Assembly (NCBI RefSeq): GCF_051900415.1 | Contig: NZ_JBHZGL010000003.1 | Coordinates: forward strand, 186,001-250,000 | Reading direction: 5' to 3' | Length of the DNA: 64,000 bases | DNA from: Frateuria_A sp051900415 | Lineage (GTDB): Bacteria > Pseudomonadota > Gammaproteobacteria > Xanthomonadales > Rhodanobacteraceae | In this document: one piece after another, positions 48,804-57,975 of the stretch | Layout of the letters: each line of letters begins with the position of its first letter | How positions within the stretch are numbered: the first letter of the stretch is position 1 | The notes under the pieces: generated by a model | Told to the model about the DNA's origin: nothing | Databases searched by the model: none | The model's input: only the letters and a program-made list of their open reading frames with translations | Made by a program: the position numbers and the translations under genes

Positions 48804-49583
48804 GTGGCAGAGTTCACGCTACCGAAGAATTCCAAGATCCAGTCCGGCAAGCATTTTCCGGCCAAGGGCGCCAAGAAGCCGCGCACCTTCAAAGTCTACC
48901 GCTGGAGCCCGGACGATGGCCAGAACCCGCGGGTCGACACCTACGAGGTCGACATGGCCACGTGCGGCCCGATGGTTCTGGACGCGCTGCTGAAGATCAA
49001 GAACGAGATCGATTCCACGCTCACGCTGCGCCGCTCCTGCCGCGAAGGCATCTGCGGTTCCTGCGCGATGAACATCGACGGCACCAACACGCTGGCGTGC
49101 ACCAAGGCCATCGACGACTGCAAGGGCGGCGAGGTGGCGATCTACCCGCTGCCGCACATGCCGGTGGTCAAGGACCTGGTGCCGGACCTGACGCACTTCT
49201 ACGCGCAGTACGCCTCGATCAAGCCGTGGATCCGCACGCAGAGCCCGGCGCCGGCGCGCGAGCGCCTGCAGTCGCCGGAAGACCGCAAGCAACTGGACGG
49301 CTACTACGAGTGCATCCTGTGCGCCTGCTGTTCGACCAGCTGCCCGAGCTACTGGTGGAACGGCGATCGCTACCTCGGTCCGGCCATCCTGCTGCAGGCC
49401 TATCGCTGGATCGCCGACAGCCGTGACGAGGACACCGGTGGCCGCCTCGACGACCTGGAAGACCCGTTCAAGCTCTATCGCTGCCACACCATCATGAACT
49501 GCGCGCGCACCTGCCCGAAGGGTCTGAACCCGGCCAAGGCGATCGCCGAGATCAAGAAGCTGATGGTCGAGCGCCGCTCGTAA
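48804..49583 (+). CDS. sdhB: succinate dehydrogenase iron-sulfur subunit
   Basis: 259 residues from a GTG with GAGG nine bases upstream. Three clusters are coded: CREGICGSCAM (2Fe-2S), CILCACCSTSCP (4Fe-4S) and CHTIMNCARTCPKGLNP (3Fe-4S region). It passes electrons from SdhA to quinone. It lies 78 bases after sdhA, with an open spacer in between. Confidence 0.98.
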   Translation: MAEFTLPKNSKIQSGKHFPAKGAKKPRTFKVYRWSPDDGQNPRVDTYEVDMATCGPMVLDALLKIKNEIDSTLTLRRSCREGICGSCAMNIDGTNTLACTKAIDDCKGGEVAIYPLPHMPVVKDLVPDLTHFYAQYASIKPWIRTQSPAPARERLQSPEDRKQLDGYYECILCACCSTSCPSYWWNGDRYLGPAILLQAYRWIADSRDEDTGGRLDDLEDPFKLYRCHTIMNCARTCPKGLNPAKAIAEIKKLMVERRS

Positions 49584-49598
49584 GGGCGCGCGTTAGCG

Positions 49599-49793
49599 CC
49601 CTCTCCCCTCCGGGGAGAGGGCTGGGGTGAGGGGACACTCTTGCGACACACCTGTATCAGAGCCTTCGCCACGAACCCAGAAGATATGGGTTGTGCTTCG
49701 GCGGCAAAGCGGGCAAGGCGCGTTCGCGCGTTGGCCCATCTTCCTCGCGAGCCCCGCCCCTCACCCCAACCCTCTCCCCGGAGGGGAGAGGGG
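49599..49793. repeat. REPIN-like inverted pair, family B, between sdhB and sdhE
   Basis: Two copies of a roughly 36-base unit face each other around 122 bases. Left: CCCTCTCCCCTCCGGGGAG then AGGGCTGGGGTGAGGGG (49599-49634). Right: CCCCTCACCCCAACCCTC then TCCCCGGAGGGGAGAGGGG (49757-49793), the complement with one change. Each unit also folds on itself. The layout is that of mobile REP doublets. Confidence 0.82.
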
Positions 49794-49813
49794 GCTAGAG
49801 GCGGCGCTTTCGC

Positions 49814-50053
49814 ATGAGCCTCGCCCGCCTGCGCTGGCGTGCCCGCCGCGGCACGCGCGAACTCGACGCCCTGCTGGGCGGTTGGCTGGACGAGCGTTAC
49901 GAAGGGGCAAACCCTGCGACACGCCAGGCCTTCGACGAACTGCTCGATACCCAAGACCCGGACCTGTGGGACTGGATCATGGGCCACGCGCAGGCGCCGC
50001 GCGCCGACTGGCAGGCGATCATCGATGACATCCGCGCCCGCCATCGGCTTTGA
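49814..50053 (+). CDS. sdhE: FAD assembly factor SdhE
   Basis: 79 residues of the SdhE/YgfY family: LRWRARRGTRELDALLGGWLDERY, with RRGTREL-type (RGxxE) active motif, then FDELLDTQDPDLWDWI. It promotes covalent FAD attachment to SdhA. It follows sdhB, separated by the repeat pair. Confidence 0.94.
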   Translation: MSLARLRWRARRGTRELDALLGGWLDERYEGANPATRQAFDELLDTQDPDLWDWIMGHAQAPRADWQAIIDDIRARHRL

Positions 50054-50444
50054 TTACCGACCCTCGCGCTTGCCGGGCCGGCTCCTGGCCGTTGTCACCA
50101 CGCTTGCCGTGGTCGCCATTGGGTTGAGTGGCGCGCCGCTTGGCATCAAGCTGGTGCTCGCAGCCGGCTCTCTGGTGTTGGCCGTTATCACCGCGCGCCG
50201 CTTGATGCACCCGCGCATCGCCGGCGTGAGGTACGGTTCAGACGGCTGGACGCTCTATCGGGCCGACCGCAGCCAGCTTCCTGCGACGCTGCTTTCCCAT
50301 CGCGTGATCGGCACCAGCGTCCTGCTACGGCTGAAGACCGACAGCGCGACCGAAACTCTGGTACTGACATCAGACAACAGCGATCCGGACATCCGCCGCC
50401 GCCTGCGCATGCGCCTGGCCGCGCACGTCGCCGACACGCTGTAG
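50025..50444 (+). CDS. YgfX/CptA-like inner-membrane protein
   Basis: 139 residues: two membrane helices near the N-terminus (RLLAVVTTLAVVAIGLSG and GIKLVLAAGSLVLAVITARRL), then a beta-rich soluble part (VRYGSDGWTLYRADRSQLPATLL). In E. coli ygfX (cptA) lies next to sdhE (ygfY/cptB) and has been described as a toxin acting on the cytoskeleton, with sdhE suggested as antitoxin. Here the ATG is 29 bases inside sdhE, a strong coupling. The stop TAG is the first base set of the next repeat. The match is by topology and position. Confidence 0.72.
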   Translation: MTSAPAIGFDYRPSRLPGRLLAVVTTLAVVAIGLSGAPLGIKLVLAAGSLVLAVITARRLMHPRIAGVRYGSDGWTLYRADRSQLPATLLSHRVIGTSVLLRLKTDSATETLVLTSDNSDPDIRRRLRMRLAAHVADTL

Positions 50445-50498
50445 GAGTGCACCTGCGCGCGACCGGGAAGATGGTGGTGCACAGCTGCGCTCCTGTAG
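50439..50498. repeat. REP-like inverted repeat after the CptA-like gene
   Basis: CTGTAGGAGTGCACCTGCGCG pairs imperfectly with GTGCACAGCTGCGCTCCTG plus TAG (shown in parts). The TAG at its left end serves as stop of the preceding gene, as in the family C copy at 44927. Confidence 0.65.
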
Positions 50499-50598
50499 TC
50501 GCGCACGCGGCACTTTTCCTCATGGGCACGGTCCGAGCGAATACCCGATAATGCTCCGACAGGGCGGCCCGCCCATCGACTGGAAGAAGCGACCGCCC

Positions 50599-51843
50599 AT
50601 GTTCCGACCGCTCGAACTGTTCATCGGCCTGCGCTACACGCGCGCCAAGCGCCGCAACCAGTTCATTTCCTTCATTTCCACCGTGTCGATCGTATGCATC
50701 GCCATCAGCGTCACGGCGCTGATCACGGTGATGTCCGTGATGAATGGCTTCGACTCCGAATTGCGCACGCGCATCCTGGGCGCCATCTCGCACGCCACCG
50801 TGTCTGGCCTTCCCGGCGAGGCCGTGCGCGACTGGCCACGCGCGGTGCAGATCGCCGAGGCCAACCCGCATGTAAAGGGCGCCGCGCCCTATGTGGAAAT
50901 GGAAGCTTTCCTGCAGGCCCGCCGCCCCAGTGGTGCGCTGGTGCGTGGCGTCGATCCGTCGCAGGAACCCAAGGTCTCCGACATCAACACGCACATGGTC
51001 GAGGGCAGCCTGGACGAGCTCAAGCCCGACAGCTGGAACATCGTGCTGGGCAAGGAACTGGCGCTGACGCTGGGCGTGACGGTCGGCGACCGCGTGACCA
51101 TGGCGGTACCCGAGTTTCGCGCGACCCCGATGGGAAGTGTCCCGCGCCTGCGCGGTTTCCATGTCGTGGGCATCTTCGAACTGGGCATGCAGGAATTCGA
51201 TTCGGGCCTGGCGCTGGTCAACATGCACGACGCCGAGAAACTCGGCAGCCTCAATGGCCCCAGCGGCATCCGCCTGAAGCTCGACGACATGTTCAACGCG
51301 CGTCCAGTTGCACGGGAGCTGGCCAACGCGCTGGGCCAGTTCTACATGGTGCAGACCTGGATGGACAGCCACGCGAACTTCTTCTCCGCGATCTCGATGG
51401 AGAAGCACGTCATGTTCATCATCCTGTCGCTGATCATCCTGGTCGCGGTGATCAACCTGATCTCGATGCTGATGATGCTGGTGACCGACAAACAGGCGGA
51501 CATCGCCATCCTGCGTACGCTCGGATCGACCCCGCGCAGCATCATGGGCATGTTCATGGTGCAGGGCGTGCTGGTGGGCGTGGTCGGCATCGGCTTCGGC
51601 GTAGGCCTGGGCTCGCTGCTGTCCTGGAAGCTGCCGGCAATCGTCAAATGGATCGAGCACCTTACCGGCGTGACCTTCCTCTCGCCGGACGTCTATTACA
51701 TCAGCGAAGTGCCGAGCAAGCTGGTCGCCAGCGATGTGGGCTGGGTCACGCTGGTCACCTTCATTTTCTCGCTGCTGGCCACGCTCTATCCGGCGTGGCG
51801 CGCCTCGCGCACGCAGCCGGCACAGGCGCTGCGCTATGAGTAA
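50599..51843 (+). CDS. lolC: lipoprotein-releasing ABC transporter permease LolC/LolE
   Basis: 414 residues with four membrane helices (one at residues 25-50, three from about 275). MFRPLELFIGLRYTRAKRRNQFISFISTVS-type start (in parts), a large periplasmic domain and the FtsX-like end TLYPAWRASRTQPAQALRYE. Together with LolD it extracts lipoproteins from the inner membrane for LolA. In this order a single LolC/E-type gene often serves as homodimer; I see only one here. Stop overlaps lolD by 8 bases. Confidence 0.93.
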   Translation: MFRPLELFIGLRYTRAKRRNQFISFISTVSIVCIAISVTALITVMSVMNGFDSELRTRILGAISHATVSGLPGEAVRDWPRAVQIAEANPHVKGAAPYVEMEAFLQARRPSGALVRGVDPSQEPKVSDINTHMVEGSLDELKPDSWNIVLGKELALTLGVTVGDRVTMAVPEFRATPMGSVPRLRGFHVVGIFELGMQEFDSGLALVNMHDAEKLGSLNGPSGIRLKLDDMFNARPVARELANALGQFYMVQTWMDSHANFFSAISMEKHVMFIILSLIILVAVINLISMLMMLVTDKQADIAILRTLGSTPRSIMGMFMVQGVLVGVVGIGFGVGLGSLLSWKLPAIVKWIEHLTGVTFLSPDVYYISEVPSKLVASDVGWVTLVTFIFSLLATLYPAWRASRTQPAQALRYE

Positions 51844-52555
51844 GCCTTCCACCATGGACAAGAACGTCGTGCTGCGTGCCAGCGGGATCGCCAAGACCTA
51901 CGAGGAAGGCGACCTGAAGACCGAGGTGCTCACCGACGTCAACTTCACCTTGAAGCGCGGCGAGACGCTGGCCATTGTCGGCGCGTCGGGCTCGGGCAAG
52001 AGCACACTGCTGCACATCATCGGCGGCCTGGACACGCTGACCCGGGGCGAGGTGGAGGTGGACGGCCGCGTCCTCTCCAAACTTTCGGACGCCGAGCGCG
52101 GACGCGTGCGCAATCGGTCGCTGGGCTTCATCTACCAGTTCCACCACCTGCTGCCCGAGTTCACCGCGCTGGAAAACGTCTGCATGCCGCTGCTGATCCG
52201 CGGCGTGTCCATCGCCGAGGCGCAGCGCCAGGCGCGTGTGCTGCTGGAACGGGTGGGACTGGGCAAGCGCGAGGCGCACAAGCCCGCCGAACTCTCCGGC
52301 GGCGAGCGCCAGCGCTGTGCGGTCGCCCGGGCCCTGGTGACGCGTCCGGCCTGTGTGCTCGGCGACGAGCCGACCGGTAACCTCGATGAAGGCAATGCAG
52401 CGCACGTCTACGAACTGATGCTCGAGCTCAACCGCGAGGTTGGCACCAGCTTCATCCTGGTGACCCACGACCACCGGCTGGCGGCCAAGATGGATCGCAC
52501 GCTCGAGCTGCATAACGGCGTGTTGCAGGAAAAGGCCCGCGCGCCGCTGGCCTGA
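51836..52555 (+). CDS. lolD: lipoprotein-releasing ABC transporter ATPase LolD
   Basis: 239 residues. Walker A VGASGSGKSTLLHIIGGLD, Q loop FIYQFHHLLPEFTALENV, signature LSGGERQRCAVARAL, Walker B VLGDEPTGNLDE and H loop LVTHDHRLA. LolD-specific order of motifs. Operon partner of the LolC/E gene. Confidence 0.96.
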   Translation: MSKPSTMDKNVVLRASGIAKTYEEGDLKTEVLTDVNFTLKRGETLAIVGASGSGKSTLLHIIGGLDTLTRGEVEVDGRVLSKLSDAERGRVRNRSLGFIYQFHHLLPEFTALENVCMPLLIRGVSIAEAQRQARVLLERVGLGKREAHKPAELSGGERQRCAVARALVTRPACVLGDEPTGNLDEGNAAHVYELMLELNREVGTSFILVTHDHRLAAKMDRTLELHNGVLQEKARAPLA

Positions 52556-52699
52556 GGGCTGCGTAAGGCGGGCATCCGCCCACCGCTGCCGGACGTGCGC
52601 CTTACTTGCGCCTTGTTCACGGTGCCGTCCCCCTACACGCATTTCAGCCATCCCGCCGGCGGGTAGCCGGTAAGCTGGTTCCTCCGACGGGAGGATGGG

Positions 52700-55006
52700 A
52701 TGCACGAGGCAAGGATGCCCGGTGCGGCGGTAGCCGGTGTCGCCTTGCTGCTTGGCGTGGCGGCTGTGCAATGGCTGCCTGCCTTACCGCCGTCGGCGTG
52801 GAGCGCGCTTCCCGGCTTGTTCGTCCTGTGGGCCAGCCTGCACTGGCCGCGGCTGCGCTTGCCGGCGCTGGTCCTGCTGGGTGCGGCCTGGGCGATCTGG
52901 CGCGGCACCCTCGCGCTCGACCTGCGTCTGCCGCGCGACCTGGAGCGGCGCGATTTCGACGTGGTCGGCACGTTGTCCGGATTGCCACAGGTGCGCAGCG
53001 ACGCCACCCGCTTCGTGTTCGATGTGGAACAGGCGGCCCTCGACGGAAAGCCGGTCCCACTGCATGGTCACGTGCGCCTGAGCTGGTACGACGATGCCCC
53101 CGTGCTCCCGGCCTGCTCACGCTGGCAACTGCATGTGCGATTGCGGCGGCCACGTGGCCTGCTCAATCCGGGCGGTTTCGATGGCGAGCGCAGTGCGCTG
53201 GAGAAGCGCATCGCCGCGACCGGCTACGTGCGCGAGGACGGCATCCATCGCTTGCTGCAATCGGGCGGTTGTGTCGACGGACTGCGAGACCGGATTTCCC
53301 GCGGCATCGCCGCCCGCGTATCGGACCCGCACGATGCGGCGCTGTTGCAGGCATTCTCCATCGGCGATACGCGCGGATTGGACCAGGACGACTGGGAAGT
53401 CGCTCGCGCCAACGGTGTCCCGCACCTGATCGCCATCTCCGGTTTCCACGTAGGGGTTGCCGCACTGTTCGGCGCGGGACTGGTGCGCCTGCTGTATCTC
53501 CTGTGGCCTGGTCTGGCACTTCGGCTGCCGCGCATGCCCGCACAGGCGGCTGCGGCGTTGCTGGTTGCCGGGTTGTACGGAGCGCTGGCCGGGCTCGGTC
53601 TTCCCACGGTGCGCACCTTGCTGATGATCGCCGTGGTAGCGCTGGCCCGCTGTAGCCGTCGCGCGATCGGCGGCGCGCAGACGCTGGGCCTTGCCTTGAT
53701 CGCGATGTTGCTGGCCGACCCGCTGGCTGTGCTGTCGGCGGGCTTCTGGTTGTCGTTCGTGGGCGTGGCCTTCCTGATGCTTTGCCTTGAGGCCCGCCCG
53801 AGGGGGGTGCGTGGATTTCTGCACGAACTCTCCGCCGGGCAGCTAGTGATGACGGTGGCGCTGTTGCCGTTGACGCTGTGGTTCTTCGGCGAGGCCTCGC
53901 TGGTCGGCGCGCTCTCCAACCTCATCGCCGTGCCCTTCGTCAGCTTCGTGATCGTGCCCTGCGCGCTATTGGGCATGCTGCTGCTTCTGCTCGCGCCCGC
54001 CGCCGCGACGCCCGTGTTGAAGCTGGCCGCCGTGCTCGCCCACGCCCAGTGGTGGCTGCTGGAACGGTTGGCCACATGGCCCGGTGCGCAGTGGTATCTG
54101 CCGGAGGTGGGGCCGTGGGCGCTGCTGCTGGCCACGCTCGGTGCGCTGTGGCTGTTCGCCCCGCGCGGCCTGCCGCTGCGTGCCTTGGGGGTGCTGCTGT
54201 TCCTGCCGCTGGTCTGGCCGGCGGTGCGATTGCCGGCCATTGGCGGGTTCCAGGCCTGGGTGCTGGACGTGGGGCAGGGGCTTTCGATCGTGGTACGCAC
54301 ACGCCGGCACGCGCTGGTTTACGACGCCGGCGCGCGCTATCCATCCGGCTTCGATCTGGGCGAGGCGGTCGTGGTACCGGCGCTCCACGCGCTGGGCATC
54401 GACCGGCTGGATCAGCTGATGATCAGCCACGCCGACAACGACCATGCCGGTGGTGCGCTTGCCGTAGCGGAGGCCTTTCCCGACGCCTCACGCTATGCGG
54501 GTGAGCCAGGGCGGATGCCGCTTCCCATGCAGCCGTGCCGGGCGGGGCAGGCATGGCGCTGGGATGGCGTGGATTTCCGCGTACTCTCGCCCGGCCCGCA
54601 AACGGCCGGGCGGCGCAACGACCGTTCTTGCGTGTTGGCCGTGGATGGTGCGGGCGGGCGCCTGCTGCTCACCGGGGACATCAGTAGTCACATGGAAGCC
54701 ACCGTGGCGGCTGCGGTCGGGAGGAGCCGCCCGACCGTGCTGGTAGTGCCGCACCATGGCAGCCGTTACTCGTCCGACCCCGCCTTTATCGCCGCGATCG
54801 CGCCGCAGCTGGCACTGGTTTCCGCCGGCTGGCATAACCGGTTCGGCCATCCGCACCCGCTCGTGCTCGCGCGCTACGCCCAGGCGGGCGTGCCCTTGCT
54901 CAACACCGCGATTCGCGGTGCCATCGAAATCGACGCTCCGCCCACGGTCGAGCCCGCTGCAACGGCCACCTGGCGCCAGCGACGCCCCCGCTACTGGCGC
55001 GAATGA
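52700..55006 (+). CDS. comEC: DNA uptake channel protein ComEC/Rec2
   Basis: 768 residues. N-terminal membrane helices and DUF4131 part (to about 230), competence domain with many helices (ANGVPHLIAISGFHVGVAALF is the family hallmark, in parts), and a C-terminal metallo-beta-lactamase domain (QAWVLDVGQGLSIVVRTR, SHADNDHAGGALAV, VVPHHGSRYSSDPAF). It transports single-stranded DNA across the inner membrane in natural transformation. The lolD-comEC-exbB order matches Xanthomonas. Confidence 0.95.
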   Translation: MHEARMPGAAVAGVALLLGVAAVQWLPALPPSAWSALPGLFVLWASLHWPRLRLPALVLLGAAWAIWRGTLALDLRLPRDLERRDFDVVGTLSGLPQVRSDATRFVFDVEQAALDGKPVPLHGHVRLSWYDDAPVLPACSRWQLHVRLRRPRGLLNPGGFDGERSALEKRIAATGYVREDGIHRLLQSGGCVDGLRDRISRGIAARVSDPHDAALLQAFSIGDTRGLDQDDWEVARANGVPHLIAISGFHVGVAALFGAGLVRLLYLLWPGLALRLPRMPAQAAAALLVAGLYGALAGLGLPTVRTLLMIAVVALARCSRRAIGGAQTLGLALIAMLLADPLAVLSAGFWLSFVGVAFLMLCLEARPRGVRGFLHELSAGQLVMTVALLPLTLWFFGEASLVGALSNLIAVPFVSFVIVPCALLGMLLLLLAPAAATPVLKLAAVLAHAQWWLLERLATWPGAQWYLPEVGPWALLLATLGALWLFAPRGLPLRALGVLLFLPLVWPAVRLPAIGGFQAWVLDVGQGLSIVVRTRRHALVYDAGARYPSGFDLGEAVVVPALHALGIDRLDQLMISHADNDHAGGALAVAEAFPDASRYAGEPGRMPLPMQPCRAGQAWRWDGVDFRVLSPGPQTAGRRNDRSCVLAVDGAGGRLLLTGDISSHMEATVAAAVGRSRPTVLVVPHHGSRYSSDPAFIAAIAPQLALVSAGWHNRFGHPHPLVLARYAQAGVPLLNTAIRGAIEIDAPPTVEPAATATWRQRRPRYWRE

Positions 55007-55106
55007 ACCGGTGGTTTTGCAACTGCCAAGCGCGCCGCGGAACCATGTGAAGGGACTGCTATGATTCGGCGTCTCCTTGAGAAGTTGCCCTGGCGGGAGT
55101 TAGGCA

Positions 55107-55763
55107 GTGCTTGAAATTCTGATGGCTGGCGGATGGGCGTTGGCCCCCATCCTGATCTGTTCGGCAGTGGCTCTGGCAATCGTGCTGGAGCGCTGGTGGT
55201 CCCTGCGCCGCAAGGCTGTGCTGCCCGAAGGGCTGGGCGAAGAAGTGCGCAAGTGGGCGCGCAGCGGCCAGCTCGATCCCGCGCACCTGGAAGCGCTCGC
55301 TGCCGGCTCGCCGCTGGGCGAGTTGCTGGCTGGCGCCCTGGCCGTGCGCAACCGCCCCCGCGAGCAGATCAAGGAGCGCATCGAAGACACCGGCCGCCAC
55401 GTCGTCCATCGCATGGAGCGCTACCTCAACACGCTCGGCACCATCGCGCTGATCGGCCCGCTGTTGGGCCTGCTCGGTACCGTGATCGGCTTGATCCGCA
55501 TGTTCATGCAGGTGATGGCCGGCGGCATGGCCGATCCGACCAAGATGGCCGGTGGCATCGGCGAAGCGCTGATCTGCACCGCCATGGGCCTGGTGGTGGC
55601 GATCCCCGCCTACGTGCTGCACCGCTATTTCCGCTCCAGGGTGGCGGGCTACTGCGTCGACATGGAGAAGCAGGCTACCGCATTGCTGGACGACCTGACC
55701 GGTACGCCCGCCCCGGCGGTCCGTCCGCGCCGCACGGCGACGACCGCCGCGACCAGCGGCTGA
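55107..55763 (+). CDS. exbB: ExbB/TolQ/MotA-type proton channel protein
   Basis: 218 residues from a GTG. Three membrane helices (ILICSAVALAIVLERWW; LGTIALIGPLLGLLGTVIGLI; GIGEALICTAMGLVVAIPAYV) with the GLLGTVIG and EALICTAMGL family signatures. With ExbD it uses the proton gradient to drive a TonB-type partner; no tonB is adjacent, so the partner is unknown. Confidence 0.93.
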   Translation: MLEILMAGGWALAPILICSAVALAIVLERWWSLRRKAVLPEGLGEEVRKWARSGQLDPAHLEALAAGSPLGELLAGALAVRNRPREQIKERIEDTGRHVVHRMERYLNTLGTIALIGPLLGLLGTVIGLIRMFMQVMAGGMADPTKMAGGIGEALICTAMGLVVAIPAYVLHRYFRSRVAGYCVDMEKQATALLDDLTGTPAPAVRPRRTATTAATSG

Positions 55764-55771
55764 GGGTAAGC

Positions 55772-56200
55772 ATGCGTATCGGTTCCGATCGTCGGCAGGA
55801 CGACTTCGAGATCAACGTCATCTCGCTGATCGACGTGCTGCTGACGCTTTTGATGTTCTTCGTGTTGACCACGACCTTTGTGCAGCACTCGCGCATGCAG
55901 GTCACGCTGCCGCAGGCCAGCGCCGAGGAGCGCGACATGCAGGCGCCCGCGTTGACCGTGATGATCGACCGCGACGGGCATTTCTACGTCGGTAGCGACG
56001 CCGTCGTGGGCGAGGGGGTCGACCCGCTCAAGCAGGCCATCGCGCGCGTGGCCGGCGACGACCACGACCGGCCAGTCACGATCCGTGCCGATGCGCAGAC
56101 ACCGCACCAGAATGTGGTGACGGCCATGGATGCGCTCGGCCAGCTCGGTTTCACCCGGTTGGCGATCGCGACCACGCCTGGTTCCAAGGAACCACAGTGA
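55772..56200 (+). CDS. exbD: ExbD/TolR biopolymer transport protein
   Basis: 142 residues, one membrane helix (VISLIDVLLTLLMFFVLTTTF) with the conserved proton-path Asp, and a periplasmic domain (ALTVMIDRDGHFYVG). Partner of the preceding ExbB, 8 bases apart. The stop overlaps the msbA GTG by four bases. Confidence 0.94.
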   Translation: MRIGSDRRQDDFEINVISLIDVLLTLLMFFVLTTTFVQHSRMQVTLPQASAEERDMQAPALTVMIDRDGHFYVGSDAVVGEGVDPLKQAIARVAGDDHDRPVTIRADAQTPHQNVVTAMDALGQLGFTRLAIATTPGSKEPQ

Positions 56201-57966
56201 CGGAACACTCCAAGGTCGACTGGAATGAGACGTGGCGCGTCTACAAGCGTCTGCTGAAATACTTGGTGCCCTATTGGGGAACGGGCACGTTAACCATGAT
56301 CTGCATGGTGCTCGATTCGGCGTGCCTCGCGCTGTTTGCGTGGCTGATCAAACCGATGATCGATCACCTGTTTGTGGAGAAGGACCCGCAGGCGATCTTC
56401 TGGCTTCCCATCCTGATCATGGTGCTGGCCGTCGTGCGTGCGGTGGTTTCGTACCAAGGTGACTACGGCATGGGCAAGCTTGCCCGGCATGTGGTGCAGG
56501 ATCTGCGCGAGCAGGTATTCGCCAGCTATCTGCGGTTGCCGGTCCGCTTTTTTGGTGCGGAGACCTCCGGCCAACAGATTTCCCGCATCACCTACACGTC
56601 CGAGCAGGTGGCCAAGGCTGCGACGACTTCGGTCAAGTCTATGATCACCGATGGCCTTCTCGTGATCGGCCTGATGGTCGACATGTTGATCGCCAGTCCC
56701 TATCTGACCCTTGGTCTGCTAGTGATGGTGCCTACCATCGTTGCCCTGATGACTTGGATCAGCCGTCGCTATCGGCGGATCAGTCGCAGCGTGCAGGACA
56801 CCATGGGCAACGTCACCGGTGCGGTCCGCGAAGTGGTTGACGGGCACCGGGAGGTTCGCATCTACGGCGGCGGGCATCGTGAGCAGCGGCGCTTCGACGA
56901 GATCGCCGATCGCACGGGGCGCTTCAATCTCAAGATTGCCAAGACGGCGGCCCTGTCGAGCGCCGCCGTGCAGACGACCGCGGCCATCGCATTGGCTGCG
57001 ATCATTTTCTTGGCAACGCGCCCTCTGGTGTTGCCGACTATGACCAGCGGTACGTTTGCATTGGTGATGGTTGCCATGAGCGGTTTGCTCACGCCGCTAA
57101 AACGTCTGACCAACGTGCAGGGCGATGTCCAGCGCGGCGTGGCGGCCGCGGAGGACATGTTCGAGATTATCGACATGCAGCCAGAGGAGGATCATGGCAC
57201 CGAAAAGCTGGTCCAGAGCCGCGGCGACATTCGATTCGAAAAGGTTTCGATGAGCTATCCGGGCGCGCAGACGCCAGCAGTGCGGGGCGTTGATCTGGTC
57301 TGCCCTCCGGGCAGCATTACGGCGCTGGTCGGCCGATCAGGTAGCGGCAAGAGCACGCTGGTCAGCCTGCTGCCGCGCTTCCACATGCTGGAAGGCGGAC
57401 ACATTCTGATCGATGGTCGTGATTACCAGCAGTACACGCTGGCCTCGTTGCGCAAGCAAATCGCTTGGGTCGGCCAGAACGTCATCTTGTTTGAAGGCAC
57501 CGTGGCCCAGAACATCGCCTACGGCGAGCTTGCCGGCGCCAGCGAGGAAGCGATCGTTGCGGCTGCCGAGGCGGCAAACGCCATGGAATTCATCCGCGCG
57601 ATGCCCGAGGGTATCCATAGCTGGATCGGGGAGGGCGGTGGCATGCTTTCCGGCGGCCAGCGCCAGCGCCTCGCGATCGCCCGCGCCATCCTCAAGAACG
57701 CCCCGATCCTCGTGCTGGACGAAGCCACCAGCGCGCTCGATACCGAGTCGGAGCGGTTGATCCAGCAAGCGCTGCAGCGCCTGATGCGTGATCGCACGAC
57801 GCTCGTGATCGCGCATCGGTTGTCCACCATCGAACACGCCGATCAGATCGCCGTGATGGACCAGGGGCGCATCGTTGAACGCGGTACTCACGCCGAGTTG
57901 GTAGCCTTGGGCGGTCAGTACGCCGCGCTGCACCGCATGCAGTTCCACGAGCAGGAAGAAGGCTGA
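56197..57966 (+). CDS. msbA: lipid A export ATP-binding/permease MsbA
   Basis: 589 residues from a GTG. Six membrane helices in the first 310 residues, then an ABC ATPase: Walker A GRSGSGKSTLVSLLPRF, signature LSGGQRQRLAIARAI, Walker B ILVLDEATSALD and H loop IAHRLSTIEHAD. It flips core lipid A across the inner membrane. It precedes lpxK by 9 bases, the classic pair. Confidence 0.96.
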   Translation: MTEHSKVDWNETWRVYKRLLKYLVPYWGTGTLTMICMVLDSACLALFAWLIKPMIDHLFVEKDPQAIFWLPILIMVLAVVRAVVSYQGDYGMGKLARHVVQDLREQVFASYLRLPVRFFGAETSGQQISRITYTSEQVAKAATTSVKSMITDGLLVIGLMVDMLIASPYLTLGLLVMVPTIVALMTWISRRYRRISRSVQDTMGNVTGAVREVVDGHREVRIYGGGHREQRRFDEIADRTGRFNLKIAKTAALSSAAVQTTAAIALAAIIFLATRPLVLPTMTSGTFALVMVAMSGLLTPLKRLTNVQGDVQRGVAAAEDMFEIIDMQPEEDHGTEKLVQSRGDIRFEKVSMSYPGAQTPAVRGVDLVCPPGSITALVGRSGSGKSTLVSLLPRFHMLEGGHILIDGRDYQQYTLASLRKQIAWVGQNVILFEGTVAQNIAYGELAGASEEAIVAAAEAANAMEFIRAMPEGIHSWIGEGGGMLSGGQRQRLAIARAILKNAPILVLDEATSALDTESERLIQQALQRLMRDRTTLVIAHRLSTIEHADQIAVMDQGRIVERGTHAELVALGGQYAALHRMQFHEQEEG

Positions 57967-57975
57967 GGCGTCCTC

